NCBI GenBank assembly: GCA_949317995.1
Contig: OX439048.1
Coordinates: forward strand, 25,983,495 to 26,047,494
Length of the DNA stretch: 64,000 bases
Origin: Acholoe squamosa
Lineage: Eukaryota > Annelida > Polychaeta > Phyllodocida > Polynoidae
Reading direction: 5' to 3'
This document shows, in pieces, positions 1 through 10,299 of the stretch (position 1 is the first letter of the stretch; each line of letters starts with the position of its first letter). Under the pieces are notes generated by a model that was not told where the DNA came from, ran no database searches, and was given only the letters and a program-made list of their open reading frames with translations. The position numbers and the translations under genes are program-made.

Positions 1-1779
1 GTAATATGGCGCCCTACACTGGCTATTTTAATATTAAACGTACTTTCAATGTTGTAGGCCTAGAAGCGCCACAAGGCGTCCCTCTGATGCCTGTACCACA
101 GGATCCAGTGCGCATGTGCAGGGCTTCTAGGACGGACGGAGCAGTCGTCCACACGTCCAGGACGGCTAACAAGATTACGTCCTGGCGGATTAAGAGGGCC
201 AGGCCCCACATGGCCATGGAGGGGAGGGGTCAGAGCCGATGGGAGCTGTGGATCGACCTGCTTTACTACTGAGACTGCAGCAGGGTGAGCGTGGGCGATG
301 GTCAAGAGAGTTTGGTCAGAGAGTTTGATCCATATCAAGGGATATTCTCTGATTAAAGGCACCGGCTCCATAAGGCTCTGTCTGGACAACAGTCCCACCC
401 CCCCCCCCCACACACACACACACATTTTATATGTCAGTTTTCAAACTAGGAGATGGAATTGAAGCATCATGGTCATTTCCCTATACCAGAAGGTCATTAT
501 GACTAAAGGACCAATGGAAGGTCAATATAGCAGGGTTAGTGTATTCAATACCAAATCATGTCGGTTAGAATAAAAAGAGACCAATTCCCGTATACGTGTA
601 CATCTATAGATAATAGCGTTATTCTGCATGTAAAGGCCCAAACAGCAATGGAGCATTGGGCCATGCTTGTCCCAATATAAACCGACATTGGCCAAATGTA
701 TCCTTGCTACCTGGGGAATAATACAATTAATGACCATACCCGGGGACCATACTTACCCTTTAACCAAACGTCACCCTTTGAACATTCTCTAGATATCGCA
801 ATTCATGATATAAGATAGCATGTTTTGACACAAACCATTCTACAGATAGGCAATTTACTTATAGGTACTATAACCGACTATTATAACCACAAAAAAAAAT
901 GATTCATGATAAAACATGATATATATGACTAAATGTAACATATTTCGAGTACAACTTTTAAAACCTAGGATCTCACTCATTCCTACTCCTCTCACACACA
1001 AAAATACCATGCAAACAGAACACCTCCCTGACTTTCCACCCATACACACATGGCCCATTCCATGTATCGTACCATATGTGACACACACCCGTACATCGGC
1101 CAGGCAGGAAAATCGACCTGGGGGCCATGAGCAGCCGCAGGGCGGCTACAAATCATATGCTAGGGTCAATGTCATCTGATGGCAGGTTGGGAGGGCCAAC
1201 CACGCAGCCACCTAGGGCTTGTTTATAAAACACTGAGAGCTCTTGTTACAGCTAGATATCCCCCTATGCTTTTGATTGTGATATGACCAAAAAGGTAACG
1301 GGTATATTTTATTTGTCTTTGAATGAAAGTCTACCTGTAATTTGTAAATGGGTATCATTCCCTGATATCATTTTACTCTTACTTTTTAAAGACATACCCT
1401 TGTTCTTCCTTCATTCTCTCATTTGCATACACACAAATGTACCTCCCACCATATGTTAGGTAATACCAAGATTCCACACCCTACCACTTCAGTATTCATT
1501 ACCATCATGATTATAAATGTTGAGACATTTGGTAGGCCAGTCACCTAGATGCTGAGACTGTTATCCAGGAAGTGTTGAACTTAATATCCATCATAAAAAC
1601 ATAGAGTCAGTGAGTACATAGTTCAAACAGGGACCAGTAGAAACGCCTGCGGTGAGTTTCCTATGCCTACAGCTAGCTGGAGGAAGGGGCAGGTAGTGAA
1701 TCACTGCCTAATAATGCCAGTGGAAGCCCCCCTTAGAGAACATCCACTGAAACCATCTTACTCTGTCTTGACGGCTGCG
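1..1779. other. non-coding stretch, no gene seen
   Basis: I see no exon with convincing splice sites here. Short open frames on both strands lack family resemblance. The only clear structure is a poly-C run followed by a CA dinucleotide run at about 398-424. The reading frames near position 60-425 on the minus strand cross this simple repeat and look accidental. Confidence 0.5.
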
Positions 1780-2680
1780 GTCAGAGGCTTGGAGGAGTGG
1801 GGGAGGCTGTGCTTTTCCCGATGGTGCTGTGTGTCGGCCTGTGAAGGGGAGGGGAGGGGAGGCCGGCTGAGTGAATGCGCCGCTGCCGCTTGGAGCGAGC
1901 AGCACGCCGCCGCCGGACCCTGCCTGCACTGCTCCCCGCCCATGCCGTTATAGCACTCCAAGTCCCATATGGCAGCATCTCACGCCGCCTCCTAGAACTG
2001 GGATACCGGTAAAACCATTCCTAACTGATGTGTACATTGTGATATGTAAATCCTGGCGTCTCCTGGGTAGTCTGGAGCTGGATGGTGAACCTCCGTAGAT
2101 TCCATGGATCAGGATGGGATGCTGAGATCTTGGCCCCGGAGGGGGAGGAGGAGAAGAAGGGAGCCGCGAAGATGGCAGAGTGGTTCACTTGGTGATGGGA
2201 ATGGTTTTAGGTTGTCGTGGTATAAGATGGTTGACACGCATGCAAGTGGGGTTTTAACACTACAATGGTATTGCAAGAAAATGTGGTAGGATCGGGTGAT
2301 GGTTGAATATGGGTGACTAGAGCTTGGTGTTAAGTGCCGGGGTAGTAACGAAATGACAGGTCCAGCCAAGAGAGGTGGAGTGCGATCTGGTAGTGGAACG
2401 GTAACATGGCGGAAAGACTACGGATGACGGAGCGGTGGCGTTCAATGGCCGGAGAAAACAAAAATAAAAACCAAAACCCGAAGGTATGTTAAGGTAAGTA
2501 GGATGTAAAGTAAAGGTAGACGTACCTTGGTGATAGGGTATAGCGGGGATCGACTCTTGGGAGTGCCGAGACACAGGGAACGTTCGGGGCAGGATTGTAG
2601 CGGGGAGTGTGGAAGGGGAGCAAACGGGGAGGGGCCGTGCAACGCAGTTAGCGCCAACCTGCTCCTCCGCCGACTACTTA
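1780..2680. promoter_or_regulatory. CpG-rich, promoter-like stretch
   Basis: This stretch is clearly richer in G, C and CpG than its surroundings. It carries G-rich boxes (around 1850-1865 and 2140-2160), a AAGATGGC motif near 2169 of the kind bound by YY1, and GC-rich sequence at 2590-2650. A possible first coding exon with a good splice donor lies inside it at 2406-2483. That combination is typical of a housekeeping promoter. No transcript evidence can be seen, so this is inference from base composition and motifs. Confidence 0.3.
2406..2483 (+). CDS. candidate first coding exon, product unknown
   Basis: An ATG in an AACATGG context opens 26 codons that end exactly at AAG followed by the donor GTATGT. 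The encoded start, MAERLRMTERWRSMAGENKN, is charged and rich in Lys and Asn. The ATGGCGG start matches the initiator style of many housekeeping genes. It lies in a CpG-rich stretch. I could not place the second exon. A pyrimidine-AG acceptor near 2794 is possible, but its frames close soon. I do not recognise the protein, and this could be a chance open frame. Confidence 0.25.
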
Positions 2681-3426
2681 AGAAAATAGTCCCAAAACAC
2701 TCAACCCATTTTACTTAATTAGACATTTTTCGCGTTACTATTCCTTTATATGGGTTGATATTTTTCTACGTTATTGATATTTGATCGATTATTTCAGAAA
2801 TTATGGATAATGAGTTTGCTATGCTTGAATATGATGTGCGTAGGAATACCAACCCGCCGGTGGATTGACCCTGGGTCACTTGATCACATGTCCGCGCTGC
2901 GAATAAAATGGCGACTCAAAACTTTCACATCGGGAAGGAGTCAAAGAATAAATCTGCACAAAAGTTTGTAATTCTAAGTTTATAAAGGAATCTGGCGGTG
3001 GAAATTGGTCAGTTAATATATATTCATGGCTAGACATATAAATTGTATCTGTCCCTGGTCTAGATTCATCGTAAGCAGTGGATTTTCAAACATGTGCGAA
3101 TCGACGTGGTCTGCTAACCACACGACCGACTACGGCAGAATGTAAACAAACCGCATACGGTACGTCAATGTAGGCCAAGGCTAAAATAGGCCAGATATAT
3201 GCCCCTGGTAATATTGAATTTGCAAGCATAAACTCTTATATTGTTTTGTCAACCGAGGCTATCTCGTTGATACTTTTATTTAACGTTTTCATGGGAAAAT
3301 GCTGGGGGCATAAATTATGTTATCCGGCAACTGGGTGGCAGGTGCCCGCCCATGGCCTGGGACTGGGCCACATTTACCATATTCCAAATGCCCATTCATG
3401 CAGGCCCTTGGAGCCATCCCGGGCCA

Positions 3427-3541
3427 TTCACAAATGACGTGATGCTGGAGGGGAGGGGTAAATTGGCAAAAAAAAAACATGACAAGGTGCGGGGGAGGAG
3501 TCAAAAATGGTCAAATTTTGCATGACGTCATTTGTGGATCC
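3427..3541. mobile_element. MITE with CRE-like terminal inverted repeats (copy 1)
   Basis: The left end reads CACAAATGACGTGATGC and the right end GCATGACGTCATTTGTGG, so the two ends are inverted repeats containing a TGACGTCA-type core. The interior has an A-run and a G-rich run. A diverged copy in the opposite orientation lies at about 20266-20415, sharing ACCATTTTTGAC, CATGTCATG and the CCAGCATGACGTC end. There is no coding capacity, so it would be non-autonomous. Its superfamily is not clear. Confidence 0.5.
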
Positions 3542-3923
3542 CCCCTTGCATTGCAGATAACTAAATATGAGGGACTAGATAACTTACCGGTATGCTTGCC
3601 TATACAAAGGCCCGCATGATTGGGAAATTGAAATATGCCTATGGTTAATTTCCCAACTTCCTCGGAATTACGAATTTTTGACTGCAATTTCATACCTGCA
3701 AACTCCTCGGTTTTCTCTTCTCTTTTTCCCCACTTTTCTGAAGATCCATCTGGGTCAATATTGTGATTCTTCCAGATCAAACGAAATCTCGTCTTTTTAT
3801 TTATAAGGGGGGGGGGGGTGATTTTTCTCGTCTGGAGTTTGCAGACTTGTAAATGCAATTCAAATGGGTATTTCCTATTAGAGAAATCTAATTACCAGAT
3901 TTTCAGCGACCAATACATTTGAA

Positions 3924-5260
3924 GGGGCAGTAATTCCCCATACCTGGTGGAGATACCGAGTGGTCCCGCCTCACAAGGGGGATCTCTAGAGAGCTCGGTA
4001 CCAGGTAATCACTGCCCCCTAGTGTGTGTATCATACAGATCCAGGTGTAGTTGGAAGGTATAGCTCGATGCAGCAAGTTGGGAACCTAAAACTTAGTTTT
4101 TCCTGAATTTTCGCTAAGAAATGCTGTAGTTTAGCCAAAAATTATCCGATTTACACAATATTTGCAGCAAATGAAAGATGAAACTCATTGCTTTCAGGCC
4201 AAGGTAGATAGTATAACAATAATATAGTACACAGTTTACCACTGAAGTACAAATTATAAATTTAAAAATCATTAGTTTAAAAAAATTGCTGTTTTTCAAA
4301 GTTTGGCCCTATATATTTTGTGAAAAAATATTCTAACCATCAGTTTTTGATAGATAGTGCATAATACTGACCCATCAAGTTTATAAATGAGTATTCCTTT
4401 TTTCCCTACCTCTATGGTGGCTTATTACACTATGGGAAACATGTGATTTTTGTTAGTTTGCAAAAACTGTGATTTTCAGCAAAATTTCTGCTTGGTTTTT
4501 GATGTGGGACCACATTGATCACCATATATGGATGCGTGATCACCCACTAATACCAGAATTATCCATTTTTATGGTCTACTTATCATCTTTAAAGGCTTGT
4601 GAAATATCTCAGTGATACAATAAGTGTGAGAAGCATTAGCCACATCTTATGATTCTAGTCTTTGGTGCCGACAACGCTTTTGTTGCTTTTTACAGCTAAA
4701 TAGCTCAATAGTGCATTATGATAGGCCTCACATGCCTAATATGGGGTTCTAATAGCATTTCAATATGGGTTTCAATGGGTCATCAGGTCAAAACAACAAT
4801 TGATGATGGAATTTAATAGAAACAAAAGAGTTTTGCACCATGGACCTGTTCACATTGTTCAGGTCTTTAGATATTCTTATCTTGAAAATGATGAAGGCAT
4901 TTATGAGCATGGTGCTTTTACAGCCCATATGGGACCTACAGAGGGCATTTTGTCTAGTCTGACATGTATTATGAGGGAATACTGCATAGCAAATGATTCT
5001 ATTTTCATATTTTGTTATGATTTTTGAGATAGAATCATACACAAGACTTGTCTTCTGCAGCATATACAAAAATGTCCCTTGAATGAAGGCATTTTACATG
5101 CACAGCTGCCTCCAAAACTGAAAAACACTCAGGTTCCCAACTTGCTGCATCGAGCTATAGATAATGTCAGGCCAGGGGAAGTAGCTCAGGGGTAGAGCTT
5201 CCGCTTCGAAGTTGGAGGGTCCCAGTTTCTCTATGATATTTTCCGCTGACCACTACATTG
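3924..5260. repeat. composite repeat copy A, split by a DNA transposon
   Basis: Positions 3924-4060 and 5160-5260 together match copy B at 5528-5782. Both contain the same GGGGCAGT...ACTGCCCC hairpin block, then a tRNA-like segment. Copy A is interrupted at a TA dinucleotide by the element at 4061-5157. The tRNA-like part of copy A (about 5175-5232) has lost roughly 13 bases of the T arm. Confidence 0.75.
4061..5157. mobile_element. 1.1-kb non-autonomous DNA transposon with 27-bp TIRs and TA target duplication
   Basis: The first 27 bases (4061-4087, beginning TAGCTCGATGCAGCAAGTTG) are a perfect inverted repeat of the last 27 (5131-5157). TA duplicates sit at 4059-4060 and 5158-5159. The uninterrupted copy B reads straight through the same point with a single TA at 5663-5664, so the insertion boundaries are exact. 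No open frame resembling a transposase is present. A TA target suggests the Tc1/mariner group or a relative, but the TIR sequence alone does not settle this. Confidence 0.85.
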
Positions 5261-5527
5261 GTGTAGAAACCAAGCATCCTAATGCAATCACGGATTGAAG
5301 GTACGGGAACCCCGTATCTTAACGCAATCATGGATTGAGGACTCGGGAACTGGGCTGATATGATACAGATGACGCTTTGACCAATCCGGTAATTGTCCTG
5401 GTACATCCACTGGGAAGTCAGGAGTGCCCCAACACTGCTTGATAAAGCCTCAATTTCCGGGTAACTGGTTTGAGGGGGAATGCCGGGTGCTAGTGGATGG
5501 TGGTTGAAGCTGATGGGGAGGAGTGTA

Positions 5528-5782
5528 GGGGCAGTAAATCCCCATAACTGTTGGAGATACTGAGTGGTCCCGCCTCACAAGGGGGATCTCTAGAGAGCTT
5601 GGTACCAGGTAATCACTGCCCCCTAGTGTGTGTATCATACAGATCCAGGTGTAGTTGAAAGGTAGATAATGTCAGGCCAGGGGAAGTAGCTCAGGGGTAG
5701 ACCTTCCGCTTCGAAGTTGGAGGGTCCCGGGTTCGAGACCCGGTTTCTCCATGACATTTTCCGCTGACCACTACACATTCAT
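5528..5782. repeat. composite repeat copy B (empty site)
   Basis: This is the intact counterpart of copy A. It begins with a self-complementary block of about 95 bases (GGGGCAGT at the left, ACTGCCCC at the right), followed by a linker and a tRNA-like sequence. It preserves the pre-insertion state of the transposon site found in copy A. Confidence 0.7.
5680..5751 (+). pseudogene. tRNA-like sequence, probably a SINE head or tRNA pseudogene
   Basis: The segment folds as a tRNA. The acceptor stem GGGGAAG pairs with TTTCTCC, the A box is TAGCTCAGGGGTAGA, the T arm CCGGG-TTCGAGA-CCCGG is perfect and the B box is GGGTTCGAGACC. The anticodon loop TTCGAAG would give anticodon CGA (Ser), but there is no long variable arm as serine tRNAs require, the stem has a C-T mismatch, and the D stem has GCTC against GACC. 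The acceptor and D arms resemble alanine tRNAs. It lies inside a dispersed repeat, so a functional tRNA is unlikely. Confidence 0.6.
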
Positions 5783-5789
5783 CTTTTAG

Positions 5790-7040
5790 GCCTAGGATAC
5801 CGAATTGTGATTGATCCTCTTTTGAATCATACAGCCCAAGTCCGCACTAGATATGGCATCTACTATTTGACAGATCCATTCGACAATGTAGCCTATGTTT
5901 GCGATGTCCAAGGCAATGGGCCCGGATGGGGGTGGGGTGGGGTTGGAGTTGGTGGGCTGGCTTTGAGGGGGGGGCAAATTTTGTTGGACCCCTACACCGG
6001 GGGGGGGGGGCAAATTTTATCAGTTCCATGATCAGGTACAGTGTGTTTTCATTAGGTCCCGGACAGTAAGACCACCAGGTTATTCCATGGTTCACTTCAT
6101 ATGGGCCATCCATAAATTCTAATATGACGCTATGCTTTCATCACACTTACTTTAGAAATTCATAGGAGCCATTGACCCAGCCCCTGCAATGTGAAGTCAT
6201 GCATGGTCCCAGAGATACATGTACTACATGTTCATACACGACATGTGGCGCCGTCTGGGTGTTACATGGTGCTGCCATCTGGGTGCTGATGGGGTGTTGA
6301 TGTTGGTGTTACCCTGTGCTATCATGTGGGGAAGCTCATAACCCCCAGTGACCAGTTAGTGATGACCTTCACCTCAGAGTGAGTAAAAGAGTAACAGGGC
6401 AAAAAAAAAAACAGTTTGTTTCCGGTCACCCCACTAACCTCAGCCAAAGAGGACCAACCTCAATTTTTTCGACAATATTTCAATATTTTTAGGCATTTTT
6501 CTTTCCATATTTTAAGCATATTTTGGGCCGGGAACATAATTATTATGTCCATATTTTCCTGTTGCTTTGATTCTTTCCTGGCAAATTTGATCGTAAGCAT
6601 GATAACCAATGGAAATGATGTACATGTATGTGCGTCTGGTTGAACTTGGATGTGTGTTGGACAACCTCTGACCCCCTCTCCCCTGTCCTCCAACAACTAA
6701 AACAATGCACATGGCTAACCCCCCCCCCCCCTCGACTGACCAATCAGTGTCTCCCGCCAATAAATGACACTTTACAGACTAGTCATTTATTGTCAGATAG
6801 GGGAGGGGAATTTTTAAAAATAGCTTCTTGGTGGGGGAGGGGCAAAACCCAATATATCTTCAAAAGGCCATTCAAAGATTATGTAACGCCATAGGGGGGA
6901 GGAGGGGCGGGTCCGGAATTTGGTTACACTTTGTGACAGTGGAAAGGGGGTGTGCCCAAGGGGGTGGGGGGCGACCAGTGTTTCATAATTAGGGAGGGGG
7001 TTGGGGGTTGTTACAAAGTTTTACAAGGGGAGAGGGGGGT
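5790..7040. other. non-coding stretch with G- and C-rich runs
   Basis: No gene is supported. The stretch has several poly-G or poly-C runs (about 5967, 6000, 6720, 6895 and 6960) and AT-rich sequence near 6400-6600. Open frames here cross homopolymers and have no family resemblance. Confidence 0.45.
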
Positions 7041-7047
7041 CAAAATA

Positions 7048-7815
7048 CGCCCGGGAGGTGTAGATGGTTTCTGAAGGACCTGAGGCCCCGGGAGGTGAAG
7101 ATGGTTTCTGAAGGACCTGAGGCCCCGGGAGGTGAAGATGGTTTCTGAAGGACCTGAGGCTCCTGGAGGTGTAGATGTTTTCTGAAGGCCCTGAGGTCCC
7201 GGGAGGTGAAGATGGTTTCTGAAGGACCTGAGGCCCTGGGAGGTGTAGATGTTTTCTGAAGGCCCTGAGGTCCCGGGAGGTGTAGATGGTTTCCGAAGGA
7301 GCTGAGGCCCCGGGAGGTGTAGATGGTTTCTGAAGGACCTGAGGCCCGGGAGGTGAAGATGGTTTCTGAAGGACCTGAGGCCCGGGAGGTGTAGATGGTT
7401 TCTGAAGGACCTGAGGCCCGGGAGGTGAAGATGGTTTCTGAAGGACCTGAGGCCCGGGAGGTGAAGATGGTATCTGAAGGACCTGAGGCCCGGGAGGTGT
7501 AGATGGTTTCTGAAGGACCTGAGGCCCCAGGAGGTGAAGATGGTTTCTGAAGGACCTGAGGCCCCAGGAGGTGTAGATGGTTTCTGAAGGACCTGAGGCC
7601 CCGGGAGGTGTAAATGGTTTCTGAAGGACCTGAGGCCCCGGGAGGTGAAGATCGTTTCTGAAGGACATGAGGCCCCGGGAGGTGAAGATAGTTTCTGAAG
7701 GACCTGACGCCCCGGGAGGTGTAGATGTTTTCTGAAGGAGGTGAGGCCCCCGGAGGTGAAGATGGTTTCTGAAGGACTTGAGGCCCTGTGAGGTTAGATG
7801 GTTTCTGAACGACCA
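7048..7815. repeat. 36/37-bp minisatellite, about 21 units
   Basis: The unit is close to GGAGGTGTAGATGGTTTCTG followed by AAGGACCTGAGGCCCCG. Units differ mainly by GTGTAG or GTGAAG and by CCC or CCCC, so lengths alternate between 36 and 37 bases. The array ends in degraded units after 7740. Because most units lack stops, the minus strand is open for 274 codons in one frame and 258 in another, with a repeating Ser-Gly-Pro-Ser-Glu-Thr-Ile pattern. Two equal-quality frames and no start context argue against a real protein. Confidence 0.9.
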
Positions 7816-7829
7816 TAGCAGGGAGGCTA

Positions 7830-9380
7830 GATGGGACCTAAACAACCGGATGCACTGACATGGATAGATGAGTCCATGGGAGTGGTAGATGGGACATCTG
7901 GTCCTTCAGGACTAAATTACCCTTCCCAGGGTCACTGGTCCTCCAGGTTATCAGGTACTATTTTAGCCCTCCCAACACCACATGATCAAATGCATCAGAA
8001 TATCCCTTGTCATAAATATATTTTTCTTTCCTAAATGTCCACATTTAAGAACCACATTTTCTCTTTATTAAAAGCATCAGAATTTGCCCCTCCCAGTTTA
8101 AACCTTCAAAATCAAAATTTTCTTCAGGAGGATGGGTGGCATCCATGCTCTGAATTAAGGAATGTCATTGCCTGAGTGCAAGAAGGTTGTAAAAGTTTTC
8201 TTCTGTTTTAAAATGTATTGACCCTTATCTAGGTATTGTGAAAGTACTGAAGCTCTGTCTAAGACATGTGTGCCAACAGGCCCCAGTGCAATCTTGCTGA
8301 TTCCACGTTGTGCTATAGTAAGTGGAACACTTCTTTTGCCTCTGCTGCAAAACTTGAAAAGTGCAGATAAAACCTTCTTGCACTAAGGCGACTATATACC
8401 CGAGGTTAAATCCACTTGGACCGTATTAAGGGGGGGGGGGTCCTAAAAAAGGTCCACTCTCCAGGCAAGGTCTTGAGAATGTAACTGTGAAGGTGGAACA
8501 AGATGGGGACAGGGGTGACTGGGGGGTAACTTAAGTTGGTAACTGTGAAGTTGGACGAGAAAAAAAATAAGGCTTTGCCAAGTCCATTGACAATAATGGG
8601 TATTATGATACAGATAAGGATTTTGTGAAAACCTGATGAGTTTGACATTATATGCGGTATAAAAAAAAGGTTCCTTTATGGAATTACAAAAATACAGTTT
8701 GTGTGGATCAAGTGACTTAATCTATGTACACAGGTTATAAATGCAGGAATATGTACAATGCTTAAAATATATATGTACCGGTTTGTTATTGTGGAAAAAT
8801 GAAAATTTTTCTGGTTTGATAACATGTTGGTTTTATACATTAATATGCAATGAAATATATCCAGATGAAAATTAACCAAGTTTGGTGATTCTTGGTATCG
8901 TGGGGTCAATAATCAACACAAGGGTGATGAGTTTTTGGCTCCACATTACCAAGGCTTATAACTGAAGTTGTGTAGGGTCTGCTACACAGTCGGGTATAAG
9001 GTATAAGTCAAGGTGATATTCAGTGTTACTGTTGACTAGAAACATGGTAATTTTCATGAAAATATACAAAAATGGGATGTGTACAACCTGTTGCTTATCG
9101 ATAACTAATTTGACTAAAACTCATAAATACATGTCATAGTTCAGCTTGAAAAACAGTGGTAAAGGTGATGAATTTTATAGCACCTAGAGAGGCAAGCCAG
9201 AAGGGTGTTTTGGTGTGTCTCTTATAAAATTCATCAAATCATAAATTAACGTCACAATTGTGTCTCAGCGATTTGGATTTAAAATATGGTTATACAAAAA
9301 TTCGTTTTGAAAAGTGTCTGTTTGTGTCTCCTGAAGTGTCAATTTGGGTGTATACTGCTGGGAAGTAGGTTCTGATGTTC
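7830..9380. other. non-coding stretch, no gene seen
   Basis: Mostly AT-rich unique-looking sequence. I found no exon with matching splice sites and no clear repeat. Confidence 0.4.
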
Positions 9381-9420
9381 CTTATGGTGATATTGTCATT
9401 TGTGGCATGAAAAGTTCCAT

Positions 9421-9559
9421 GGCGAGGAAGCTATTGGGTTATAAGTTGCCATGTTGTTTCGGTGTTGGTTGTTTCTGGACTTGATGGTACTGGTCCTTTC
9501 TCCTTGGGTTTGGCCTCTGGCACTGAAGGAAACGATGCTGTGTTGGTGGTAGGCCTGTT
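9421..9559 (-). CDS. possible terminal coding exon, product unknown
   Basis: On the minus strand a strong acceptor (a T-rich tract ending CCTCAACAG) at about 9560 is followed by an open frame rich in Thr, Pro, Lys and Ser, with the pieces FPSVPEAKPKEKGPVPSSPE and TTWQLITQ before a TAG stop. The composition is plausible for a disordered protein tail. No upstream exon was found. It lies about 440 bases from the TATA-driven candidate on the plus strand. This is weak evidence. Confidence 0.2.
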
Positions 9560-9997
9560 GAGGAAACAACAGGAAGAGGAGGCAATTCATCGACCTATAG
9601 TTTGTCTGTTATGGGTTGCAGACAGGCCACGGTCAATACAGAAAAAGGACGTGAGATCAATATCATTTTGTCAACGTACAAAACTTAAATACAGAGCTCA
9701 ATCGATTCATTTGGCTTAGCTCGGGTCCTGTATCCAGGGACGCTATGGTTAGTTTATCTAAATTCCACCAGGTGGTAGTAGCGAGCTGGCGCTGCACCGT
9801 AATGGCGAAAAATCAGATAAGTTATGGGGATTAAATACAGGTATGACCTGCTCAGGTCGACTCCTACCTGTCTCAAGTGTCTTGAAAAGGAATTTTGTCG
9901 ATGTTGATTGAAGGAAAATTTATTTTTGGGTCGAAATTGGGGCGGAGAAAAAAAAAAATTTTCTTTCCTGTGTCGCTAAATTTTTGATTCAGGGTGC

Positions 9998-10005
9998 TAT
10001 AAAAG
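9998..10005 (+). promoter_or_regulatory. TATA box
   Basis: TATAAAAG stands 53 bases before an ATG in a near-ideal GCCGCCATGG context. A transcription start about 30 bases downstream (near 10028) would leave a short 5' leader. The spacing of TATA box, Kozak start and splice donor is what makes it worth marking. Confidence 0.45.
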
Positions 10006-10050
10006 GGCACCCGTCCGACTGTGATGTCATAATGTTACATAATCGCCGCC

Positions 10051-10287
10051 ATGGAGGTCTATGAGGTGGATCTCATAATGCCAAACGGGACCGTGCTCCA
10101 CCTCACGATTACCATATCGGGCGGGTTGTAAGTACATTTTGAGTTTCAGCAGTGATTCATGAGTTTTGTCAATTTTGAGGGTCAAAACGTGGGGCACTTG
10201 GTTAATTCAACTTTAATTTGTGTTTTCAGCATAATGCAGATTCAGTGGCTAATTGTGCCTCCAGGCAGAATGCCAAATGGGTATTGA
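10051..10287 (+). CDS. candidate two-exon small ORF of 45 residues, function unknown
   Basis: Exon 1 (10051-10127) starts at GCCGCCATGG and ends in phase 2 at the donor GTAAGTA. Exon 2 begins at 10230 after a T-rich tract and CAG. The join gives a 45-residue frame that stops at TGA 10285-10287, one base before another consensus donor (GTAAGTT). The protein starts MEVYEVDLIMPNGTVLHLTI, and both exons carry a MPNG motif, which hints at an internal duplication. No signal peptide or known domain is seen. It could instead be the 5' end of a longer alternatively spliced gene, or a non-coding transcript. Confidence 0.35.
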
Positions 10288-10299
10288 GGTAAGTTTGAT

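Noticed and set aside
3985..4010. Polylinker-like CTCTAGAGAGCTCGGTACC sequence, suggesting vector contamination
   Set aside because: A diverged second copy at about 5590-5610 (AGCTTGGTACC) lies in the same native repeat, so the match to cloning sites is coincidental.
5680..5751. Functional tRNA gene
   Set aside because: Anticodon CGA without a serine-type variable arm, a D-stem mismatch, an anticodon-stem mismatch and location in a dispersed repeat argue for a pseudogene or SINE.
7021..7845. 274- and 258-codon minus-strand open frames
   Set aside because: They are products of a 36/37-bp minisatellite without stops; two frames are equally open and there is no splice or start context.
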